DNA from: HLUCCA09 sp038745585
GTDB lineage: Bacteria > Pseudomonadota > Alphaproteobacteria > Rhodobacterales > Rhodobacteraceae
Length of the DNA stretch: 64,000 nucleotides
NCBI GenBank assembly: GCA_038745585.1
Contig: JBCDLH010000011.1
Location: 1 to 64,000 of the forward strand
Direction of reading: 5' to 3'
Positions 42,318 through 50,306 of this stretch are shown here, one piece after another (the first letter of the stretch is position 1; every line of letters begins with the position of its first letter). Both the position numbers and the translations under genes were made by a program. Under the pieces are notes generated by a model, which was not told the DNA's origin, made no database searches, and saw only the letters and a list, made by a program, of their open reading frames with translations.

Positions 42318-43088
42318 ATGAAGCGGGTTCTTGTGATCGTGCCCTTTCCGATGAGTGCGGAGAACCGCGCCAAGCGCGCGGCACAGCTCGACGCGGTGGA
42401 GCTCGGGCCGGGCATCGAGTTCGTTTTTGAAAGCGTGCGGGTGGCGCCGAAAAACTATGTCAGCGCCTCTGACATGGTTCTGGCGGAGTTCGGCGCTTAC
42501 GAGGCGGGGGTGGAGGCCGAGCGGCGCGGCTTTGACGCGGTATGCATCGACACGATGTCGGATTCCGGCCTCGCCGCCCTGCGGGCCGAGCTGACAATCC
42601 CGGTGATCGGGCCGGGGCGGGCCTCTGTGCTTATGGCGATGATGCTGGGGCAGCGCTTTTCGATCCTGGCGATGTGGCCGCACTGGCACCATCTCTATCG
42701 CAAAGTCCTGACCGAGCTTGGCGTCGAGAGGCATTGCGCCTCGATCCGCTGGATCGACGCCGTCCCGGACAATCAGGGATTGCTAGGAGAGAAGGCCGAG
42801 GCCGCGATCGATGCGCTAGAGGACGTGGCACGGCGCGCCATTGAAGAGGACGGGGCCGATGTGCTCCTCCTCGGCTCGACGACCATGCACGAGACACACG
42901 GGGCTCTGGCCGCGCGATTGCCTGTGCCGGTCGTGAACCCTGGGCCGCTGACCTATAAGCTGGCGGAAGCCGTGCTCGGGCTCGGCCTTACGCATTCGAA
43001 GCGGGCCTACCCGGCTTCCCCGGCACCGCAGGATGCGGTGGTGCATGCCATGGTCGATGCGGCGGAGGATCGCGCGCGGCGCGAGTAG
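42318..43088 (+). CDS. Asp/Glu/hydantoin racemase-superfamily protein, atypical catalytic positions
   Basis: 256 residues. MKRVLVIVPFPMSAENRAKR starts the fold; FDAVCIDTMSDSGLAAL, TIPVIGPGRASVLMAMMLG, FSILAMWPHWHHLYRKVL and ADVLLLGSTTMHETHG follow the Asp/Glu racemase family in order. Canonical hydantoin racemases have Cys in C-x-x-D-P-G-L and in L-G-C-A-G-M. Here those positions read T-M-S-D-S-G-L and L-G-S-T-T-M, so neither canonical Cys seems present (a Cys lies three residues before the first site). It is divergent from MmgE/PrpD. A decarboxylase- or isomerase-like activity is as likely as racemisation. Confidence 0.82.
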   Translation: MKRVLVIVPFPMSAENRAKRAAQLDAVELGPGIEFVFESVRVAPKNYVSASDMVLAEFGAYEAGVEAERRGFDAVCIDTMSDSGLAALRAELTIPVIGPGRASVLMAMMLGQRFSILAMWPHWHHLYRKVLTELGVERHCASIRWIDAVPDNQGLLGEKAEAAIDALEDVARRAIEEDGADVLLLGSTTMHETHGALAARLPVPVVNPGPLTYKLAEAVLGLGLTHSKRAYPASPAPQDAVVHAMVDAAEDRARRE

Positions 43089-43200
43089 GGGCGGAGACTT
43101 GCTGGGCAGACCATCCAAGTAGGGCCGATAAGACCAGCGTCGGTTGTGTCCAATATGGCGAAGGGCAACAGATTGCAGCCCGCGTGGAAACGCCCGTCCT

Positions 43201-43365
43201 TTATCGACGAAGGGTCCGCGACCCGCCGGTGACGCCAAACTCAGCGGTGCCGGAGATCGTGATGCCGGGCTTGGGGCGCTCCCGGTCGTCGGGCGGCGGC
43301 GAGGGTGGTCCGTCTACACCGCAGGCAGCGAGGAGGAAGATCAGGGCGAGGAGGACGGGTCTCAT
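43201..43365 (-). CDS. Small lipoprotein coupled to argH
   Basis: 54 residues: MRPVLLALIFLLAACGVDGP, with a type-II signal peptide whose lipobox is L-A-A-C (Cys15). The mature part is Pro/Asp-rich and ends GITISGTAEFGVTGGSRTLRR (read in parts). ATG 43365 overlaps the argH stop as ATGA. Tiny lipoproteins of this form sit between argH and lysA in many Rhodobacterales; here lysA does not follow and a convergent racemase-family gene is found instead. Function unknown. Confidence 0.8.
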   Translation of the reverse strand: MRPVLLALIFLLAACGVDGPPSPPPDDRERPKPGITISGTAEFGVTGGSRTLRR

Positions 43366-44774
43366 GTGAGCGTTTCCTTCCAACGGGCGATCTGGGCGCG
43401 GACTTGGCTCGGCGCCGTGCCCCCGTAGCTGATGCGGCTTGCGACCGAGTTGGCGACACCGAGCACCGTGTACACGTCGGATGTAAGTGCGGGATGCGCG
43501 GCTTGCATCACCTCAAGCGACAAATCGGCGAGATCGCACCCGGCCTTCTCCGCCTCCGCCACCAGCGCGCCTGTGACGTGATGCGCCGCGCGAAAGGGCA
43601 GGCCCGCTTCGCGCACGAGCCAATCGGCAAGGTCGGTCGCGGTGGCAAAGCCGGAGCCCGCCGCCGCCTCCAGTGCCTCCCGGTTCGCGCTCATGTCGGC
43701 GACCATGCCAGCCATGGCGGCCAGCGCGAGCATAAGGCTGTCGGCCGCGTCGAACGTCTGTTCCTTATCCTCCTGCATGTCCTTTGAGTAGGTCAGCGGC
43801 AGGCCCTTCATCACCGTCAGGAGCGCGACATTCGCCCCCAGAATGCGCCCGATCTTGGCGCGGATCAGCTCGGCGGCGTCGGGGTTCTTCTTCTGCGGCA
43901 TGATCGACGAGCCGGTGGACCAGCGATCCGACATCGTGACGAAGCGAAACTGCGCCGAGGACCAGATCACCAGCTCTTCGGCCAGCCGCGACAGATGCAT
44001 GGCACAGATCGACGCGGCGGCGAGAAACTCGAGCGCAAAGTCCCGATCCGACACCGCGTCGAGCGAGTTGGCCATGGGCCGGTCAAAGCCAAGCGCGTGC
44101 GCGGTCATCTCCCGGTCGATGGGAAACGACGTGCCCGCAAGGGCGGCCGCGCCCAGGGGGCTTTCGTTCATGCGCGCGCGCGCATCGGCAAAGCGGGAGG
44201 CATCGCGGCCCAGCATTTCGACATAGGCAAGCATGTGGTGGCCCCAGGTGACCGGTTGTGCTGTCTGCAGATGGGTGAAGCCCGGCATCGGCCAATCGGC
44301 GCCGATCTCAGCCTGGCCCAAGAGCGCGCGTTGCAAGGCTGCGATTCCCGTGACCGCCGCATCGCATTGATCGCGCACCCAAAGACGGAAATCGGTCGCG
44401 ACTTGATCGTTGCGCGACCGCGCCGTGTGCAGCCGTCCGGCGGCGGGGCCGATGAGCTCGGTCAGCCGCGCTTCGACATTCATGTGGATGTCTTCGAGGG
44501 CGGTGGAAAACGAGAAGTCCCCGCGTTCGATCTCTGACAAGACCGTGAGCAGGCCTTCGCGGATGGCGTCAACGTCCGACCTCTCGACTATACCTGTTGC
44601 GGCGAGCATGGCGGCATGGGCGCGGGAGCCTTCGATGTCTTGCCGGGCAAGGCGCCGGTCGAATCCGATAGAGGCGTTGATGGCTTCCATGATCGCGTCC
44701 GGCCCGGCCGCAAAGCGCCCGCCCCACATGGCGTTGGCGGCTGCGTCGTTAGGCTTGTGCTGGGGGTCGGACAT
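43362..44774 (-). CDS. argH: Argininosuccinate lyase
   Basis: 470 residues, the normal size. ArgH splits argininosuccinate into arginine and fumarate, the last step of arginine synthesis. MWGGRFAAGPDAIMEAINAS, LEDIHMNVEARL, LHTARSRNDQVATDFRLW, PGFTHLQTAQPV and the fumarase/ASL signature TGSSIMPQKKNPDAAEL (about 290-306) are all visible. I start at ATG 44774, where the protein reads MSDPQHKPNDAA; the longer frame has no site. It is divergent from the TlpA-like gene (38 bases apart). Confidence 0.97.
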   Translation of the reverse strand: MSDPQHKPNDAAANAMWGGRFAAGPDAIMEAINASIGFDRRLARQDIEGSRAHAAMLAATGIVERSDVDAIREGLLTVLSEIERGDFSFSTALEDIHMNVEARLTELIGPAAGRLHTARSRNDQVATDFRLWVRDQCDAAVTGIAALQRALLGQAEIGADWPMPGFTHLQTAQPVTWGHHMLAYVEMLGRDASRFADARARMNESPLGAAALAGTSFPIDREMTAHALGFDRPMANSLDAVSDRDFALEFLAAASICAMHLSRLAEELVIWSSAQFRFVTMSDRWSTGSSIMPQKKNPDAAELIRAKIGRILGANVALLTVMKGLPLTYSKDMQEDKEQTFDAADSLMLALAAMAGMVADMSANREALEAAAGSGFATATDLADWLVREAGLPFRAAHHVTGALVAEAEKAGCDLADLSLEVMQAAHPALTSDVYTVLGVANSVASRISYGGTAPSQVRAQIARWKETLT

Positions 44775-44812
44775 AAGAGAGGCCTTCTGGGCGAAGCGAA
44801 AGGAAGAGCGGC

Positions 44813-45400
44813 ATGAAGCGTATCTTGGCGGCAGCGATGTATCTGGGACTGGGGGCCTTGGCCAGTGGGGCCGTCGTTGCACCCGTTTTGGCGGAGACGC
44901 GGGTGCTCGACACCGAAGCGCTGGAGGCGTTGCGCGAGGGCGACATGAAGAAGTTGATCTTCGCCTCCGAGCCCGCGCCGCTGCCCGAGATCGAGATCGT
45001 GGATGCGGGCGGTGCGCCAGCGTCGTTGGAGGCCTATCGCGGCCAATGGGTCGTGCTAAACTTTTGGGCCACATGGTGCGCTCCCTGCCGCGTCGAAATG
45101 CCGATGCTGTCGAACTTGCAGGAGATGTTCGATGGGCAGCCGGTGGAGGTCGTGACCGTGGCGACGGGGCGGAACTCGCCGCAGGGCATCCGGCGGTTCT
45201 TTGAGGAGATCGAAGTCGACAACCTGCCCGAATACCGTGATCCGAGCCAGGCTCTGGCGCGGTCGATGGCGGTTCTCGGCTTGCCGATCACGGTGATCGT
45301 CGACCCGGACGGCAACGAGATCGCCCGGCTCCGTGGGGACGCGCATTGGGACAGCGAGAGCGCGGTGGCGATCCTAGAGGCGCTGGCAGCGGAAAGCTGA
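44813..45400 (+). CDS. TlpA-like thiol:disulfide reductase (exported)
   Basis: 195 residues. An N-terminal signal peptide (MKRILAAAMYLGLGALASGA) precedes a thioredoxin-like domain with the active site NFWATWCAPCRVEMPML (about 82-98) and the cis-Pro loop VLGLPITVIVDPDG. TlpA proteins keep periplasmic Cys reduced, often for cytochrome c or cytochrome oxidase assembly. In related genomes a tlpA gene beside argH is a recurrent arrangement. The full fold is present. Confidence 0.92.
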   Translation: MKRILAAAMYLGLGALASGAVVAPVLAETRVLDTEALEALREGDMKKLIFASEPAPLPEIEIVDAGGAPASLEAYRGQWVVLNFWATWCAPCRVEMPMLSNLQEMFDGQPVEVVTVATGRNSPQGIRRFFEEIEVDNLPEYRDPSQALARSMAVLGLPITVIVDPDGNEIARLRGDAHWDSESAVAILEALAAES

Positions 45401-45428
45401 AGGCTTAGGCGGCGGATGCACGGGCGAC

Positions 45429-45470
45429 GCACCCAGACACGGAGCAAAGGCAAAGGGCGGCCGTTCCGGC
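45429..45470 (-). repeat. Dispersed intergenic repeat family A, partial copy 3
   Basis: On the minus strand, GGAACGGCCGCCCTTTGCC, TTTGCTCCGTG and TGGGTGCG match the end of copy 1 (3199-3244) in order. Only this end is preserved. The rest of the 259-base gap 45401-45659 between the TlpA-like and tag stops holds no gene I can support. Confidence 0.55.
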
Positions 45471-45659
45471 TCTGGCCCGCGCGGCCGGGCCGGGATTTTG
45501 GATCCGGTGACGCCTGGATTGTCGCAGGAGTGGCTGGGCCGCGAGAAGGCGTTCCGCCTTGCCTTTGGACGGGCGCCCCCGCTCGGGAGGCTCGCGCGGC
45601 ACCAGCCCGATCAAGGCGATCGCGGTGCCCTGCGCATTCACCGAGCCGCTTCGCGGGAT

Positions 45660-46277
45660 CTAACGCCCCAGCGCTGCGACCTCGTCGTAGCGATAGCAGT
45701 AGGTCGTGTGGTCGTTGACCATGCCGACCGCCTGCATGAACGCGTAGACGATCGTCGGGCCGACGAACCGGAACCCTTCTGCCTTTAGATCCTTTGAGAT
45801 CTGCCGCGAGAGCGGCGTTTCGGCGGGCACGTCGGCGAGGCGCGCCCAAGCGTTTTGGATCGGCTTGCCGCCGACCCTTCCCCAAAGATAGCTGTCAAAG
45901 CCCTCACCCGCCTCGATCGCGCACCAGGCGCGCGCATTGCCGATGGTCGCTTCGATCTTGCCGCGATGGCGGACAATTCCCGCATCGCCGAGGAGCCGTT
46001 CGACCTCCGCCGCGCCCCATCCCGCAATCACCTCCGGCTCGAACCCGGCAAAAGCCGCGCGGAAGCCGTCGCGCTTTTTCAGGATGGTGAGCCAGGAGAG
46101 GCCCGCCTGAAAGCCGTCGAGCATCAGCTTTTCAAAGAGCGCCCGGCTGTCGTATTCGGGCACGCCCCATTCGGTATCGTGATACGCGACATAAATCGGA
46201 TCGGGCCCGACCCAGCCGCAGCGCAAGCGCCCGTCGTCGCCGGTAAAGCCTTCGCCGCTGGGCGCGGGCAAGCTCAC
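45660..46277 (-). CDS. tag: DNA-3-methyladenine glycosylase I
   Basis: 205 residues. Tag removes 3-methyladenine from alkylated DNA. The zinc-snap ligands are all visible: Cys in RLRCGWVG, His in YVAYHDTEWGVP, and His and Cys in NDHTTYCYRYDE. GFQAGLSWLTILKKRDGFRAAF (read in parts) is the family's helix-hairpin-helix region. GTG 46277 overlaps the fabI stop as GTGA, so this repair gene is translationally coupled to the end of a fatty-acid operon. Confidence 0.95.
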   Translation of the reverse strand: MSLPAPSGEGFTGDDGRLRCGWVGPDPIYVAYHDTEWGVPEYDSRALFEKLMLDGFQAGLSWLTILKKRDGFRAAFAGFEPEVIAGWGAAEVERLLGDAGIVRHRGKIEATIGNARAWCAIEAGEGFDSYLWGRVGGKPIQNAWARLADVPAETPLSRQISKDLKAEGFRFVGPTIVYAFMQAVGMVNDHTTYCYRYDEVAALGR

Positions 46278-47062
46278 AGGTTCTCAGGCTGCGGCATGCC
46301 GAGCACGTGATAGCCGCCATCGACATGGATGATCTCGCCCGACGTCGATGCGCCGTAATCGGATGCGAGATAGACCGCCGTCCCGCCGACCGCGTCGAGC
46401 GTCGCGTTGGAGCGGAGCGGGGCATTCGTTTCGGTCAAGCGGAAGGTCCGCCGAGCACCGCCGATGGCCGCCCCTGCGAGCGTCTTCATGGGCCCGGGCG
46501 AGATCGCGTTGACGCGGATGCCCTGCGGCCCGAGATCGTTGGCGAGGTAGCGCATGCTCGATTCGAGTGCGGCCTTGGCCACGCCCATCACGTTGTAATA
46601 GGGCGTGACGCGGTTCGAGCCCTGATAGGTGAGCGTAAGGACCGTGCCGCCATTCGGCATCATCTCGGAGGCGCGGCGCGCCACGTCGATGAGCGAATAG
46701 CAAGAGATCGAGAGCGAGTTGCTAAAGTTGCCCCGCGTTGTGTTGATGAAGCGGCCGGAGAGCTCGGATTTGTCGGAAAACGCAATGGCGTGGACGACGA
46801 AGTCGAGGCTGCCCCAGGCTTCGGCCAGCCGGGCGAAGGCCGCGTCAAGCGATGCATCATCGGTCACGTCGACATCAAGGAGAAGCTCCGATCCCACCGA
46901 TGCGGCGAGGGGCAGAACGCGCTTGCCGAACGCCTCCCCCTGATAGGAAAATGCAAGCTCCGCGCCCTCGGCATGCATGGCCCGGGCGATGCCCCAAGCG
47001 ATTGAGCGGTCGTTGGCCACGCCCATGATCAGGCCGCGTTTGCCCTGCATAAGCTCAGCCAT
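46274..47062 (-). CDS. fabI: Enoyl-[acyl-carrier-protein] reductase (NADH) FabI
   Basis: 262 residues. FabI reduces enoyl-ACP in each elongation round. LMQGKRGLIMGVANDRSIAWGIA carries the cofactor loop (read in parts). The active site is YYNVMGVAKAALESS (Tyr-x6-Lys), with Tyr preceded by RVTPYYN. VNAISPGPMKTLAG follows. I start at ATG 47062, two bases after the fabB stop; TTG 47068 overlaps the stop and is less likely. Third gene of fabA-fabB-fabI-tag. Confidence 0.95.
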   Translation of the reverse strand: MAELMQGKRGLIMGVANDRSIAWGIARAMHAEGAELAFSYQGEAFGKRVLPLAASVGSELLLDVDVTDDASLDAAFARLAEAWGSLDFVVHAIAFSDKSELSGRFINTTRGNFSNSLSISCYSLIDVARRASEMMPNGGTVLTLTYQGSNRVTPYYNVMGVAKAALESSMRYLANDLGPQGIRVNAISPGPMKTLAGAAIGGARRTFRLTETNAPLRSNATLDAVGGTAVYLASDYGASTSGEIIHVDGGYHVLGMPQPENL

Positions 47063-47064
47063 CG

Positions 47065-48297
47065 TCAATCGTCCCTCAGTTTTGATAGTAGCATCGAGCC
47101 ATTCGTCCCCCCAAAGCCGAAGCTGTTGGTCATGACCGTGTCGAGCCCCGCCGCCTCGACGATCTCCGTCGCGATTTCATCGGGTTTGAGGGCGGGGTCG
47201 AGCGTGTCGACATTGATTGAGGGCGCGATGAAATCGTGCTCGAGCATCAAAAGGCAGTAGATCGCCTCCTGCGCGCCCGCCGCGCCCTGGCTGTGCCCGG
47301 TCATGGATTTGGTGGAGGAGGTGGGCGGCTGTGCCTGCCCCTCGAACACGCGTTGGACGGCGGCCATCTCCGGTCCGTCGCCCGCGGGCGTCGATGTGCC
47401 GTGGGCGTTAATGTAGCTCACGCGCCGGCCCTCGGGCAGTGTCGCCATCGCCTGGCGCATCGCCCGCTCTGCCCCTTCGCCGGAGGGGGCGACCATGTCG
47501 TGGCCGTCGGAGGTCGCCGCAAAGCCGGTGACCTCGGCATAAATCTTGGCGCCGCGGGCCTGGGCCTGCTCCAGGCTTTCCAGAACGACCATGCCGCTGC
47601 CCCCCGCGATGACGAAGCCGTCCCGGTCGGCATCGAAGGCGCGCGAGGCGCGCTGGGGCGTGTCATTGAACTTTGACGACATCGCCCCCATCGCATCGAA
47701 CAGGCAGGACAGCGTCCAGTCGAGCTCTTCGCCCCCGCCCGCAAGCATGATGTCTTGGTTGCCAAGCGCCACCTGCCCCGCGGCGATCCCGATACAGTGC
47801 AGCGAGGTCGAGCAGGCGGACGTGATCGAGAAGTTGATGCCCTTGATCTTAAAGGCCGTGGCGAGATTCGCCGACACGGTCGAGGACATGCATTTGGGGA
47901 CTGCAAAGGGCCCGATCCGCTTCGTCGCGCCCGATTTCAGCACCGTCTGGTGCGCGGTAAACATGGCCGAGGTCGACGGCCCGCCGGAGCCCGCGATCAG
48001 CCCAGTCATCGGATTGGACACGTCCGCCTCGCTGAGCCCCGCATCGGCGATGGCCTGCGCCGTCGCGATATAGGCATAGGCCGCTCCTGGGCCCATGAAC
48101 CGCAAGGCGCGTTTGTCGATATGTTCGGCGGGGTCGATCTTGAGCGTGCCCGCGATCTGGCTACGAAAGCCGTGCTCGACCATCGTCTCGACGCGCTCGA
48201 TCCCGGAATGGCCCTTGCGCAAAGCCTCGGTCACCGCGTCGGCGGTGTTGCCGATGGGCGAAACAATCCCGAGACCTGTAACGACAACGCGGCGCAT
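47065..48297 (-). CDS. fabB: Beta-ketoacyl-ACP synthase I
   Basis: 410 residues. The condensing enzyme of unsaturated fatty-acid synthesis. The catalytic Cys lies in FSITSACSTSLHCIG, and the two His in YINAHGTSTPAGDGPE and KSMTGHSQGAAGAQE. NSFGFGGTNGSMLL closes the fold. The thiolase-like N-terminus MRRVVVTGLGIVSPIGN is intact. It lies 19 bases after fabA, in the classical fabA-fabB pairing that makes cis-unsaturated fatty acids anaerobically. Confidence 0.96.
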   Translation of the reverse strand: MRRVVVTGLGIVSPIGNTADAVTEALRKGHSGIERVETMVEHGFRSQIAGTLKIDPAEHIDKRALRFMGPGAAYAYIATAQAIADAGLSEADVSNPMTGLIAGSGGPSTSAMFTAHQTVLKSGATKRIGPFAVPKCMSSTVSANLATAFKIKGINFSITSACSTSLHCIGIAAGQVALGNQDIMLAGGGEELDWTLSCLFDAMGAMSSKFNDTPQRASRAFDADRDGFVIAGGSGMVVLESLEQAQARGAKIYAEVTGFAATSDGHDMVAPSGEGAERAMRQAMATLPEGRRVSYINAHGTSTPAGDGPEMAAVQRVFEGQAQPPTSSTKSMTGHSQGAAGAQEAIYCLLMLEHDFIAPSINVDTLDPALKPDEIATEIVEAAGLDTVMTNSFGFGGTNGSMLLSKLRDD

Positions 48298-48316
48298 GGG
48301 CCCCTCCTCCGTCGGA

Positions 48317-48826
48317 TCAGCTCTCGGAGAGAGCGACCTTCATGTCTTTGACACGGTAGATCTCTTCGCCATCGGCCTCGACCCGGCCATCGGCGACCCC
48401 CATCGTCAATCGGCGGCTTTGCACGGCTTTTGTGAAATCGACGTGATAGGTCAACATCTTACGGTCTGGGCGGACCATCCCTGTGAGCTTGACCTCGCCG
48501 ACACCGAGGGCATAGCCGCGCCCCGTCCAGCCGCGCCAGCCAAGATTGAAGCCCGTCAGTTGCCAGAGGCCGTCGAGCCCGAGACAGCCTGGCATGATCG
48601 GATTGCCGGCAAAGTGACACGCGAAGAACCAAAGCTCTGGCGCGATGTCGAACTCGGCGCGGACATGCCCCTTGCCGTGCTCCCCACCATCCTCGGAGAT
48701 GTCGGTGATCCGGTCCATCATCAGCATCGGCGGCTCGGGCAACTGCGCGTTGCCAGGCCCAAAGAGATCTCCACGCGCGCAGGCAAGCAGCGCTTCCTTG
48801 TCGAAGCTCGTGGGGTAGTCTGCCAT
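48317..48826 (-). CDS. fabA: 3-hydroxydecanoyl-ACP dehydratase/isomerase FabA
   Basis: 169 residues. FabA dehydrates 3-hydroxydecanoyl-ACP and isomerises the trans-2 product to cis-3. The catalytic His and Asp are in FACHFAGNPIMPGCLGLDGL (read in parts: FACHFAGNP, LGLDGLWQ). PPMLMMDRITDIS is a further mark. ATG 48826 is chosen from the family's usual start (ADYPTSFDKEAL); ATG 48838 is in frame. It is divergent from irr, sharing about 200 bases of control region. Confidence 0.95.
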   Translation of the reverse strand: MADYPTSFDKEALLACARGDLFGPGNAQLPEPPMLMMDRITDISEDGGEHGKGHVRAEFDIAPELWFFACHFAGNPIMPGCLGLDGLWQLTGFNLGWRGWTGRGYALGVGEVKLTGMVRPDRKMLTYHVDFTKAVQSRRLTMGVADGRVEADGEEIYRVKDMKVALSES

Positions 48827-49026
48827 GCGCTGGGGCATCCTCAGTCTGGTCTCTCGAAGCCTCGCGGTCTCTAGCACTCGCATTTGCAGAGGCGCAAGGG
48901 CGGCGCCGACACGCCCAAAACGCGCCTCCGGACGCGTCGCTGTGACCACTGCCAAAGGGCGCCAATCCCCCTCCTGCGACCTGTTTTCATTTGAAGTTTA
49001 GGTCTTCGGTGCCATATACAAGTAGG

Positions 49027-49464
49027 ATGAAAGACTGCACCGACATTATGGATCCGCTTGCGCGCGACCGGGGCTCTGCCTGGCTGGGCCGCGGCGGGTT
49101 GCGGCCGACGCGCCAACGGCTGATCCTTGCAGCGCTCCTCGTAGGCGACGGGCGCGACCGCCATGTGACTGCCGAAAGCCTCTTTGACGCAACTCGCGCC
49201 TCCGGCGAGAAAGTCTCTCTGGCCACAGTCTATAATACCCTGCGTGCCTTTTGTGACGCTGGCCTGATGCAGGAGATCACGGTCGACGGCACAAAGAGCT
49301 ATTTCGACACGCGTATGGATGACCACCCGCACTTCTATTGGGAAGACACCCACTCGCTCACCGATGCGCCCGCCGACGAATTAAAGATCCAACAACTGCC
49401 CGAGCCGCCCATGGGCGCCGAGATCAGCAAGGTGGACGTCGTCATCCGCTTGCGCCGTCGCTAA
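49027..49464 (+). CDS. irr: Irr-like Fur-family transcriptional regulator
   Basis: 145 residues from ATG 49027, or 138 from ATG 49048. RGGLRPTRQRLILAALLVG is the Fur-family DNA-binding start; VTAESLFDATRASGEKVSLATVYNTLRAFCDAGLMQEI is the winged helix (read in parts); SYFDTRMDDHPHFYWED is the Irr-type metal/dimer region with H-x-H-F-Y. Irr controls haem and iron genes in alphaproteobacteria. TTGAAG (48991-48996) and TATACA (49015-49020), 18 bases apart, form a possible promoter that would start at about 49027, so the first ATG may be leaderless. It is divergent from fabA. Confidence 0.88.
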   Translation: MKDCTDIMDPLARDRGSAWLGRGGLRPTRQRLILAALLVGDGRDRHVTAESLFDATRASGEKVSLATVYNTLRAFCDAGLMQEITVDGTKSYFDTRMDDHPHFYWEDTHSLTDAPADELKIQQLPEPPMGAEISKVDVVIRLRRR

Positions 49465-49498
49465 TCCGAAAATCGCAGGCTTAGGAGCGCGCCTGTCT

Positions 49499-50209
49499 TT
49501 AGTGGGCGGCAAATGCGGCTTCTAACGCAATCTCGACCATATCGCTAAAGCTAGACTGGCGTTCAGCGCTGTCTAGTGCGGCGCCCGTTTGTAGATGGTC
49601 CGACACGGTGAGCACCGCAAGCGCGCGCCTTTGGTACCGTGCTGCGACCGTGTAGAGCTCTGCCGCTTCCATTTCGACCGCAAGAACGCCATGCCGCGTC
49701 ATCGCTTCGTTCAGATCCGGACGTTCGTCGTAAAAGACATCCGAGCTGTAGATCCCACCGACATGAGTTCGCGCGCCCCTAGCCTCGGCCGCCGCAACCG
49801 CGGCACGCAGCAAACTGAAATCGGCGCAGGGGGCAAAATTTAACTCCCGAAAGATCCCGCGCGACGGCGTTGAGATCGAGGAGCACGTCATCGCTAGGAT
49901 CACGTCGCGCAGTTCCACATGCGGCTGCATGCCGCCGGTGGAGCCGATGCGGATCAGCGTCTGCGCCCCATAGGTGCGGATAAGCTCGTTGGCATAGATC
50001 GAGAGTGACGGCATTCCCATACCGGAGCCGTGGATCGTCACCCGGTTGCCGCGCCACGACCCGGTAAAGCCGAGCATACCGCGCACTTCGTTTACGCAGA
50101 CGGGGTCCTCTAGAAACGTCTCGGCGGCCCATTTCGCACGCAACGGATCGCCCGGCATAAGAACGGTCTGTGCGATCTCGCCCGGTGCGGCACCAATATG
50201 GATGGTCAT
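49499..50209 (-). CDS. deoD: Purine nucleoside phosphorylase DeoD-type
   Basis: 236 residues, the usual length. It phosphorolyses purine (deoxy)nucleosides to base and (deoxy)ribose-1-phosphate. IGAAPGEIAQTVLMPGDPLRAKW is the N-terminal phosphate-binding loop (read in parts). LIRIGSTGGMQPHVELRD, GVLAVEMEAAELYTVAA and LAVLTVSDHL complete the DeoD pattern. ATG 50209 has AAGGA 7 bases upstream. Functionally it could feed purines to the xdh operon at 16-26 kb, though the two are far apart. Confidence 0.95.
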   Translation of the reverse strand: MTIHIGAAPGEIAQTVLMPGDPLRAKWAAETFLEDPVCVNEVRGMLGFTGSWRGNRVTIHGSGMGMPSLSIYANELIRTYGAQTLIRIGSTGGMQPHVELRDVILAMTCSSISTPSRGIFRELNFAPCADFSLLRAAVAAAEARGARTHVGGIYSSDVFYDERPDLNEAMTRHGVLAVEMEAAELYTVAARYQRRALAVLTVSDHLQTGAALDSAERQSSFSDMVEIALEAAFAAH

Positions 50210-50306
50210 ATTCACGTCCTTCTTTTGCGTGAGATCTTCATAGTGTAGCCGGTGATAACCTCACCGCACGCATCGCCACACGCCGTTCCCAGAGCCCCAC
50301 ACGTCC

